DNA of 64,000 bases. Source: Ralstonia sp. UBA689 (GTDB lineage: Bacteria > Pseudomonadota > Gammaproteobacteria > Burkholderiales > Burkholderiaceae). Numbering within the stretch: position 1 is the stretch's first letter; every line of letters begins with the position of its first letter. The stretch lies in contig NZ_DBMV01000005.1 in assembly GCF_002298975.1 (NCBI RefSeq), forward strand, positions 1 through 64,000, in the 5' to 3' direction. Below the pieces are notes generated by a model. It had not been told where the DNA came from. It ran no database searches and saw nothing but the letters and a program-made list of their open reading frames with translations. Below, in pieces: positions 57,572 through 64,000 of this stretch. The position numbers were made by a program, and so were the translations under genes.

Positions 57572-59704
57572 ATGGACGATCGTTCGCCACCCTCATCCAG
57601 CGCGCCATCTGCCGCACAGCCGCCAGTCGCCACGCCCGTGGTGGTGGTCACGCGTCCGCGCGCGCAGGCGCCCATGCTGGTGGCGGCGCTGGAGCGTCAC
57701 GGGCTGCGCACGCACCAGTTCCCGCTGCTCGATATCGCGCCGACGCCGAACCTCGACGATCTGCGCGCCGCGCTGGCTGATCCGTCGCGCTTTGCGCTGG
57801 CAGTGTTTGTCAGCCCCAATGCCGTGCAACAGGCGTTTGCCGCCATGCCGGAGGGGTTCCTCTGGCCGCAAGACGTGCCCGTGGCCGTGGTCGGCCCCGC
57901 GAGCGCGCAGGCGCTGGCTGCGCACGGCGTCGCGCCACCTGCGTATCGCGTCATCAAGCCCGACACGCATGCGGACGATGCCCGCCAGGATTCCGAAGCG
58001 CTGTATGCGCGGCTGGATGTGGCATCGCTGCGCGGTCGCGAGGTGCTGATCGTGCGTGGCAATGGCGGCCGTGAATGGCTGGCCGACCAATTGCGCGAAG
58101 CTGGTGCGGCCGTGCGCACGGTCGAGGCCTACCGCCGTAGCGTGCCCGTGCCCGATGCCGCCGCCTGGATCGCGCTGCGGGCTGTGCTGGCCGGCCGTCA
58201 TGCCTGGACGCTCACCAGTTCCGAAGCGGTGCGCAATCTCGACGACCTGGCCCGCGCCAACCTGACGCCCGCCGAGCTCGACTCGCTGCACGGCGCGCCG
58301 GGTTTTGCGCCGCATGCCCGCATCGTCGAGCAGGCCAAGGCGCTGGGTTTTCGCGATGTGACACTCACTGGCGCCGGCGACGACCGTCTGCTCGCCGGCG
58401 TGCTGGCATGGGCTGGGCCTGTGCATGCGTCCACGCCCGCACCTGTACCTGTATCCACTGAATCGAATTTGTCTTCTTCCATCGTGACGCAGACCCCTGT
58501 TTCCTCGTCCGCTCCCGCCTCGACGCCAGCGGCTGCCCAGCCGAGTCCGGCACCTGCCCCCGCGCCCGCCGCACAGGCGCCGGCCGCTTATGTCCCCACG
58601 CCAGCCGGCAACCATGTGCCGCGCCGCGGTAGCTGGGTGATCTGGGTGGTGCTGGCCGCCGTCGTGGCGGCGGTCGCGGTATTGCAGGTCCGCAATGAAC
58701 GCTTGGCCCGAGATATCCGCCAGCGCGCGCAGCAGAACGAGGCGCTGGCGCAGGAGATGCGCGTGCGCTCACGCGCCGAGCAGGACGCCGTCTCCCAGTT
58801 GCAGCAGAAGTTCGGCGCCTTGGACGCCCGCACGACGGAGACGCGCGATCGTCAGGCTGCGCTGGAGCAAGCCAGCCAGGACCTTCTGCGCAACCGCGAC
58901 GATTGGCAGCGTGCCGAGATTGAGCGCTCGCTGGAAGTGGCCGCCGAGCAACTGCAACTGACCGGTAACGTCGCCGCCGCGCTGGCTGCGCTGCAGACCA
59001 TCGATGCACGCCTGGCCACGTTCGACAAGCCGCAGTTCAATGTCATGCGCCGTGCGGTTGCGCGTGATATCGCCAAGCTCAAGGCAATGCCCTCGATCGA
59101 CCTGAGCGGCGCGGCGATCCGCCTGGATGAGGCGATCAACGCCATCGACGTGCTGCCGCTGGTGTCGTCGGCCCAGCCGCTGGATGCGGAACAGGCCGCG
59201 CCGGCGCCGCGTGTTCCGGCCTCGGCTCAATCGACCAAGGCGGCCAAGTTGGCCAAGTCGGCCAAGAACCACACTGCGGCATCGGCGCCGGCGGCTTCGG
59301 TGTCGTCGGCAGCCGCTGGCACGGGATGGTCGGCCGGCATGCGTGCATGGTGGGGCCGCCTGTGGGACGACGTGCATAGCGAACTGGGTCAGATCGTGCA
59401 GGTGCGCCGCGTGGATCAGACCGAGGCGCTGCTGCTGTCATCGGATCAGGCGTGGTTCCTGCGCGAGAACCTCAAGCTGCGCCTGATGAATGCGCGCCTG
59501 GCGCTGCTCTCGCGCAATGACGCCGTGTTCCGCGCCGACCTCGGCCGCGCCGACACGCTGCTCACGCGCTACTTCGACACGCAATCGCCGCGCGTGAGTG
59601 CCGTGCAGAACCTGCTGGCGCAGGTGCGCAGCTCGGTCGGCACGCTGGAGGTGCCGACGCTGGCCGACAGCCTTTCCGCCACGCGCGGCCAGAGCAAGGA
59701 GTGA
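57572..59704 (+). CDS. hemDX: Uroporphyrinogen-III synthase fused to HemX-like membrane protein
   Basis: A 710-residue fusion. Residues about 20-275 are HemD, which cyclises hydroxymethylbilane to uroporphyrinogen III (VVVTRPRAQAPMLVAALERHG; VFVSPNAV; DLTSSEAV-like WTLTSSEAVRNL). A Pro/Ala/Ser linker spans about 285-340, a membrane segment about 353-372, then a coiled coil and the periplasmic HemX domain to the end. HemX was once annotated as a uroporphyrinogen methyltransferase, but no SAM-binding motif is visible here. Fusion of hemD and hemX is known in some betaproteobacteria. Confidence 0.92.
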   Translation: MDDRSPPSSSAPSAAQPPVATPVVVVTRPRAQAPMLVAALERHGLRTHQFPLLDIAPTPNLDDLRAALADPSRFALAVFVSPNAVQQAFAAMPEGFLWPQDVPVAVVGPASAQALAAHGVAPPAYRVIKPDTHADDARQDSEALYARLDVASLRGREVLIVRGNGGREWLADQLREAGAAVRTVEAYRRSVPVPDAAAWIALRAVLAGRHAWTLTSSEAVRNLDDLARANLTPAELDSLHGAPGFAPHARIVEQAKALGFRDVTLTGAGDDRLLAGVLAWAGPVHASTPAPVPVSTESNLSSSIVTQTPVSSSAPASTPAAAQPSPAPAPAPAAQAPAAYVPTPAGNHVPRRGSWVIWVVLAAVVAAVAVLQVRNERLARDIRQRAQQNEALAQEMRVRSRAEQDAVSQLQQKFGALDARTTETRDRQAALEQASQDLLRNRDDWQRAEIERSLEVAAEQLQLTGNVAAALAALQTIDARLATFDKPQFNVMRRAVARDIAKLKAMPSIDLSGAAIRLDEAINAIDVLPLVSSAQPLDAEQAAPAPRVPASAQSTKAAKLAKSAKNHTAASAPAASVSSAAAGTGWSAGMRAWWGRLWDDVHSELGQIVQVRRVDQTEALLLSSDQAWFLRENLKLRLMNARLALLSRNDAVFRADLGRADTLLTRYFDTQSPRVSAVQNLLAQVRSSVGTLEVPTLADSLSATRGQSKE

Positions 59705-59706
59705 GC

Positions 59707-60900
59707 ATGCGCTGGGTATTCTGGGTCGCGCTGCTGTTTGCCGCCGCCGTTGGGCTGGCGCTGTTCACCGAGCTCAACCTGAGCAACGTCGTCCTGTTCT
59801 ATCCGCCATACCGGGTGGAGATGTCGCTCAACTTCGTGTTGGCCGCGTTGCTGGTGACGTTTGTGGTGCTGCATTTGCTGATGCGGTTGTTCCACCACGT
59901 TGCGGGGATGCCGGCACGCGCAGCGGCGTATCGCGAGCGCACGCGTATCCTGCGTGCGTCTGCCGCGCTGCGCGAGGCGATGGAGAGCCTGTTTGCCGGC
60001 CGCTTCGGCCGTGCGGAACGCCTCGCGCGTGAGGCCCAAGCCTGGGATGCGCAGCGTGAGACCGCCGCGCTGATCGGTGCCCGAGCCGCGCACCGCATGC
60101 AGGAAACCGAACGCCGCGATGCGTGGATGGCCGAGGTGACCTCGCCTGATCGCGAGCAGGCCAAGCTTGTATCGATGGCCGAATTGCTGGTCGACGCACG
60201 CGATGCCGAAGGCGCGTTGGAGAAGATCGCGCAACTGCAGTCGCAGGGCGCGCGGCAGATTCAGGCGCAGCGGATTGCCCTGCGCGCGCATCAGCATCTG
60301 AAGAACTGGAGCGAGGTGCTGCGCCTGACGCGTGCGCTGGAAAAGCGCAACGCCATCCATACCGTGCTGGCCGCGCGCCTCAAGCAGATGGCCTGCGAGA
60401 CGCTGCTGACCGAACGCCGCCACGACGCCGACGCACTCACCAGCTTCTGGCGTGAACTGACCACCGAGGAGCGCCGCTCGCCGCGTATTGCTTCGCAGGC
60501 CGCGCTGTACTTCGCTCAACTGGGGCGCACGGAAGATGCCAAGCGCATTGTTGAAGAGGGTCTGAAGGCGCATTGGGACGGCCGGCTCATCCGTCGCTAT
60601 GCCGATTGCGCTGTGCCCGGCAAGGCGCTGCAGCTGATTCAGCAGGCCGAGAAATGGCTTGCCCAGCATCCGGTGGATGCTGACCTGTTCTACACGCTCG
60701 GCATGCTGTGCTTCAAGGAGCAGCTCTGGGGCAAGGCGCAATCGAGCCTGGAGTCGGCCCTGAAGTATGCGGATGCCGATCAACACGGCAGCTTGCGCGC
60801 CCACGCGCATCTGGCGCTCGCGCAACTGTACGAGCAGACCGAGCGGCTGGAAGAGTCCCAGCGTCACTACCGGCAGAGCGCGCTGCTTGCCGTGAAATGA
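59707..60900 (+). CDS. hemY: HemY-type membrane protein with tetratricopeptide-like repeats
   Basis: A 397-residue inner-membrane protein with two N-terminal membrane segments (about 3-24 and 42-61). A long helical HemY_N plus TPR-like region follows, ending AHLALAQLYEQTERLEESQRHYRQSALL. It is the gamma/betaproteobacterial HemY of the hemCDXY cluster, not the protoporphyrinogen oxidase also called HemY. Its precise role in heme metabolism is unresolved. AAGGAG lies five bases before ATG 59707, so the GTG at 59701 was not used. Confidence 0.9.
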   Translation: MRWVFWVALLFAAAVGLALFTELNLSNVVLFYPPYRVEMSLNFVLAALLVTFVVLHLLMRLFHHVAGMPARAAAYRERTRILRASAALREAMESLFAGRFGRAERLAREAQAWDAQRETAALIGARAAHRMQETERRDAWMAEVTSPDREQAKLVSMAELLVDARDAEGALEKIAQLQSQGARQIQAQRIALRAHQHLKNWSEVLRLTRALEKRNAIHTVLAARLKQMACETLLTERRHDADALTSFWRELTTEERRSPRIASQAALYFAQLGRTEDAKRIVEEGLKAHWDGRLIRRYADCAVPGKALQLIQQAEKWLAQHPVDADLFYTLGMLCFKEQLWGKAQSSLESALKYADADQHGSLRAHAHLALAQLYEQTERLEESQRHYRQSALLAVK

Positions 60901-60901
60901 A

Positions 60902-60930
60902 AAAAAGGCCGGGATGAACCCGGCCTTTTT
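60902..60930. terminator. Bidirectional terminator between hemY and the MFS gene
   Basis: AAAAAGGCCGGG (60902-60913) pairs with CCCGGCCTTTTT (60919-60930) around a five-base loop. T-runs lie on both strands, suited to the convergent genes either side. Confidence 0.93.
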
Positions 60931-60947
60931 CGTTGGGTGGGCGACGC

Positions 60948-62273
60948 TTACTTGTTCACCATCCGGGCTGGTACGGACAGCGTGAGGACTGCCCCCAGCA
61001 CCATCGATGCGGCCAGCATGTACATGCCTGAGTCGGTGCTCTGGGTGGCATCCTTCAACCAGCCGACGGCATAGGGGCTCAGGAAGCCGGCCAGGTTGCC
61101 CAGCGAGTTGATGAGCGCGATGCCGGCCGCAGCGCCGGTGCCGGCCAGGAAGGCGGTCGGCAGGCTCCAGAACAGCGGCAGCGTAGTCAGGATGCCTACG
61201 GTGCCGAGCGTGAGCGCGGCCATCGCCAACGTCGTATTGGTGTGCCAGACGGCCGACAGAATCAGCCCGATGGCGCCCGCCACAGCCGGAATGGCGATGT
61301 GCCAGCGGCGCTCGCGTGTGCGGTCGGCGCTGCGTGCGACCAGGATCATGCCGATGACCGCCGCGCCGTACGGGATTGCCGTGAGCAGCCCCACCGAGAA
61401 CGGATCGGCCACACCGGTCTGCTTGATCAGCGTCGGCAGCCAGAAGCTCACGCCGTACAGGCCCATCACGAACGTGAAGTAGATCAGGCTCATCAGCCAC
61501 ACGCGCGGGCTCGCCATGACGGTGCGGATGGGCGGGTCTTCCTTCTCGGCGTCTTCGGCTGCGACGTTGCGGGTGAGCAGGGCCTTCTCGTCCTCGGTCA
61601 ACCACTTGGCGTGGCTGATGCGATCGTCCAAGTAGAGCAGCACGACGATGCCGACGATGACGGATGGAATGCCCTCGATCAGGAACATCCACTGCCAGCC
61701 GGCCAGTCCGCCGGCGCCCGAGAACGTCGTCATCGCCCAACCCGACAGCGGCCCGCCGATCACGCCCGACAGCGCCACCGCCGTCATGAAGAACGTGGTG
61801 GTGCGCCCGCGCCGCTGCGCCGGATACCAGTAGGTGAGATACAGGATGATGCCAGGGAAGAAGCCGGCTTCCGCCAACCCCAGCAGGAAGCGCATCACGT
61901 AGAACATGGCCGGCGTGGTCACGAACATCATGGCCGCCGAGATGAGACCCCACGAGATCATGATCCGCGCGATCCACATGCGCGCGCCCACCCGATGCAG
62001 GATCACGTTGCTCGGCACCTCGAAGAGGAAGTAGCCGATGAAGAAGATGCCCGCGCCAAGCCCGTAGATGGTCTCGCTGAACTTCAGGTCGTTGAGCATC
62101 TGCAGCTTGGCGAAGCCGACGTTGACGCGGTCCAGATACGCAACCACGTAACACAGCAGCAGGAACGGAATCAGGCGCCAGCTCACCTTGCGGTAAGTGG
62201 CTTCTTCGAAGTCGCTGGAGGTCTGGGGCGGCAGCGTGCCTGCGCCGCCCAGCGGCGGGGTGGTGGTGGCCAT
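60948..62273 (-). CDS. MFS transporter, anion:cation symporter (ACS) family
   Basis: A 441-residue importer with 12 membrane segments. ACS-family features are YLDRVNVGFA near residue 46, the GYFLFEVPSNVILHRVGAR region, and LGLAEAGFFPGIILYLTYWYPAQRRGR (residues about 130-157). Relatives take up organic acids such as phthalate, tartrate or sugar acids. Substrate not predictable here. It is the last gene of a probable aldehyde dehydrogenase-SDR-transporter operon. Confidence 0.92.
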   Translation of the reverse strand: MATTTPPLGGAGTLPPQTSSDFEEATYRKVSWRLIPFLLLCYVVAYLDRVNVGFAKLQMLNDLKFSETIYGLGAGIFFIGYFLFEVPSNVILHRVGARMWIARIMISWGLISAAMMFVTTPAMFYVMRFLLGLAEAGFFPGIILYLTYWYPAQRRGRTTTFFMTAVALSGVIGGPLSGWAMTTFSGAGGLAGWQWMFLIEGIPSVIVGIVVLLYLDDRISHAKWLTEDEKALLTRNVAAEDAEKEDPPIRTVMASPRVWLMSLIYFTFVMGLYGVSFWLPTLIKQTGVADPFSVGLLTAIPYGAAVIGMILVARSADRTRERRWHIAIPAVAGAIGLILSAVWHTNTTLAMAALTLGTVGILTTLPLFWSLPTAFLAGTGAAAGIALINSLGNLAGFLSPYAVGWLKDATQSTDSGMYMLAASMVLGAVLTLSVPARMVNK

Positions 62274-62408
62274 CGGGTCTCCTGTGTTGTTGTGAGTTCA
62301 GGCCGAGAGCACCTTGTCGACAACCTCGGCCCGACAAACCGCCACCGCATTCTGCGCTTGATCATTGCGTCTCGCCAAGCGCTCCCGAAACGGGGATCGT
62401 AGTGACGA

Positions 62409-63167
62409 CTACACGCAGCGCCCGCCGTCCACCTCCAGGCATGTACCGGTGATGAACTCGGCTTCGTCAGAAGCCAGGTAAAGGCAGGCATTGGCCACAT
62501 CTTGCGGCGTGGACAGCCGCCCCATCGGGATCGTCGCCAGGAACCGCGCGCGGTTCTCTGGCGTATCGGGCATGCCCATGAACTGCTCCAGCAGGCCCGT
62601 GGCGCCCATCACCGGGTTGACGCTGTTCACGCGGATCTTGTCCGGGCCGAGTTCTGCCGCCATGGCCTTGCTGGCCGTGATGACGGCGCCCTTGCTGGCG
62701 TTGTACCAGACCAGCCCCGGCCGCGGCCGGATGCCTGCCGTCGATGCCACGTTGACGAACACGCCACCGCCGCGCGCGCGGAAGTGCGGCACCATGTGGC
62801 GCGCCGTCCAGTAGATGGACTTCACGTTGACGGCCATCACGCGGTCGAACTCGTCTTCGGTGATCTGCAGGAGCGGCTTGTTCCGGTGCGTGGTGCCGGC
62901 GTTGTTGATGACGATGTGCAAGTCGCCGTAGCGCTCCAGCGTGGCGCCGAGCAGGCTGGCGACCGACGCGCCGTCCGACACGTCGGCCTGCACGAAATGC
63001 GCATCGCCGCCAGCCACGCGAATGGCGTTGGCCACGCGTTCGCCGGCTTCGGCGTTGAGGTCGTTGACGATGACGCGTGCACCCTCGCGCGCAAAGGTGT
63101 TGGCGATGCCTTCGCCGAACCCCGAACCCGCACCCGTAACGATGGCGATCTTGCCGGCAAGCCGCAT
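62409..63167 (-). CDS. Short-chain dehydrogenase/reductase
   Basis: A 252-residue classical SDR with the cofactor motif TGAGSGFGEG (11-20), Asp36 suggesting NAD rather than NADP, NNAG at 88-91, and catalytic Ser142, Tyr155 and Lys159 (WYNASKG). AAGGAG lies before the ATG at 63167; the longer frame overlaps the upstream gene and was rejected. It shares an operon with an aldehyde dehydrogenase and an organic-acid-type transporter, so it probably oxidises an alcohol intermediate in a catabolic route. Substrate unknown. Confidence 0.92.
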   Translation of the reverse strand: MRLAGKIAIVTGAGSGFGEGIANTFAREGARVIVNDLNAEAGERVANAIRVAGGDAHFVQADVSDGASVASLLGATLERYGDLHIVINNAGTTHRNKPLLQITEDEFDRVMAVNVKSIYWTARHMVPHFRARGGGVFVNVASTAGIRPRPGLVWYNASKGAVITASKAMAAELGPDKIRVNSVNPVMGATGLLEQFMGMPDTPENRARFLATIPMGRLSTPQDVANACLYLASDEAEFITGTCLEVDGGRCV

Positions 63168-63195
63168 GGCGTCTCCTTGTTGTGTTTGTGTTGCT

Positions 63196-64000
63196 TTAAC
63201 CGTGGCGGATGGCGATGGTCTTGAGCGTTGTGAAGCCATACAGCGCCTCGAAGCCTTTCTCGCGCCCGTGGCCCGATTGGCCGGTGCCGCCAAAGGGCAG
63301 TTCCACGCCGCCGCCCGCGCCGTAGTTGTTGACGAAAACCTGGCCGGCCTTGAGCTTGCGCGCCAGACGCAACTGCCGGCCGCCGTCGCGTGTCCACACG
63401 CCGGCCACCAGGCCATAGGGCGTGCCGTTGGCCAGTGTCAGTGCTTCGGCCTCGGTATCGAAGGGCATGGCCGCCAGCAGCGGGCCGAACACCTCTTCCT
63501 GCGCCAGACGGTGTGTATGCGGCACGTCGCGCAGCAGCATCGGCGCCTGGTAGTAGCCGGTCTCTGGCGCCTCGGGCACCACCAGCCCCTGTGCCATCAC
63601 CGGGATGTTGGCGTGCTGCGCGTCTGAGACGAAATCCCATACGCGCTGCTGCTGTTTGGGGTTGATGAGCGGGCCGCAGTCCAGGTCGAGCGTCGACGGC
63701 CCGACCTTGATCGATTCGAATACCGTGGCGAGGCGATCCAGCACCGTCTCGTACAGGCTGCGCTCGATCAGCACACGGCTGCCGGCCGAGCACGTCTGCC
63801 CGGCGTTCTGGATGATGCCGCCCACCACCGCCGGAATCGCGGCTTCCAGGTCGGCATCGGCAAACAGGATCTGCGGAGATTTGCCTCCCAGCTCCAGCGT
63901 GACCGGCACGTGGTGCTCGGCCGCCGCCCGCACGATAGTCTTGCCCGTTTCGGGCGAGCCCGTGAACGACACATGGTTGATGCCCGGATGCGCCGCCAGC
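63196..64000 (-). CDS. NAD-dependent aldehyde dehydrogenase (C-terminal part, cut by window edge)
   Basis: The reading frame runs off the right edge, leaving 267 codons of the C-terminal half. Visible family motifs are SFTGSPETGK, the general-base Glu in LELGGKSPQ, the catalytic Cys in AGQTCSAGSR, EEVFGPLL, and the closing PFGGTGQSGHGREKG. The in-frame sequence before the first GTG (LAAHPGINHVSFTG) shows that the gene begins outside the window. First known gene of the probable operon with the SDR and MFS genes. Substrate unknown. Confidence 0.93.
   Translation of the reverse strand, partial: LAAHPGINHVSFTGSPETGKTIVRAAAEHHVPVTLELGGKSPQILFADADLEAAIPAVVGGIIQNAGQTCSAGSRVLIERSLYETVLDRLATVFESIKVGPSTLDLDCGPLINPKQQQRVWDFVSDAQHANIPVMAQGLVVPEAPETGYYQAPMLLRDVPHTHRLAQEEVFGPLLAAMPFDTEAEALTLANGTPYGLVAGVWTRDGGRQLRLARKLKAGQVFVNNYGAGGGVELPFGGTGQSGHGREKGFEALYGFTTLKTIAIRHG

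Noticed and set aside
59569..62337. 922-codon open frame on the minus strand
   Set aside because: Runs opposite hemDX and hemY and then out of frame with the MFS gene. It crosses a bidirectional terminator, and the product has no recognisable domain.

Overview
The window is a high-GC, gene-dense chromosomal segment of a betaproteobacterium in the Burkholderiaceae. The closest fit is the genus Ralstonia. This rests on gene content and order (DUF3460-scpA-panC, a hemC-hemD/hemX fusion-hemY block divergent from ppc, a zapB-like/zapA/6S RNA/EVE-protein block, tamA-tamB). The genus is an inference from memory of synteny; no database was searched. I see no rRNA, tRNA, insertion sequence, prophage or CRISPR array. 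Nearly all sequence is explained by ordinary chromosomal genes.

Layout. (1) 1-5.1 kb: ilvD with a divergent LysR regulator, lgt, a SIMPL-domain periplasmic protein and an EVE-domain protein. (2) 5.1-6.3 kb: 6S RNA with its own terminator, then zapA and a ZapB-like coiled-coil protein. (3) 6.4-18.7 kb: a cobalamin locus. A well-formed B12 riboswitch leads into btuB-btuC-btuD-cobO-cobT-cobS-cobC. The facing operon cobU-cbiB-cobD-btuF converges on it, and cobQ is divergent from cobU. The set imports corrinoid, adenosylates it and attaches the nucleotide loop. No corrin-ring genes are here, so this reads as uptake, salvage and late assembly. (4) 18.7-21.5 kb: an orphan ParA-like ATPase, panC, scpA and DUF3460. 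(5) 21.6-28.0 kb: tamA-tamB and a lipoprotein with two BamE-like repeats. (6) 28.1-32.4 kb: metG, a glycine-zipper/OmpA lipoprotein and apbC (mrp).

(7) 32.4-44.1 kb: a complete respiratory formate dehydrogenase locus. In order it encodes DUF3305, DUF3306, a polyferredoxin-like protein, a TorD-type chaperone, a small Tat-signal protein, the catalytic subunit FdhA (Cys rather than selenocysteine), the FeS subunit, a small lipoprotein, the cytochrome b subunit and a small exported protein. A CuZn superoxide dismutase follows, then fdhD for sulfuration of the cofactor. (8) 44.2-48.7 kb: dcd, a large PLP-dependent basic amino acid decarboxylase, and argH. (9) 48.7-53.4 kb: an ECF sigma/anti-sigma pair divergent from a Tat-exported ferritin-like protein, then a LysR regulator divergent from a DHA2-type drug exporter. 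(10) 53.4-60.9 kb: ppc and the heme genes hemC, hemDX and hemY. (11) 60.9-64 kb: an aldehyde dehydrogenase (cut by the window edge), a short-chain dehydrogenase and an ACS-family MFS transporter, which look like one catabolic operon of unknown substrate.

No wholly new system stands out. The points most worth a second look are the tandem-BamE lipoprotein after tamAB, the single-cysteine FdhD whose start sits just behind a terminator hairpin, the small uncharacterised proteins of the formate dehydrogenase locus, a candidate ECF promoter ahead of the ferritin-like gene, B12-riboswitch control of only one arm of the cobalamin locus, and paired palindromes ahead of the orphan ParA gene.
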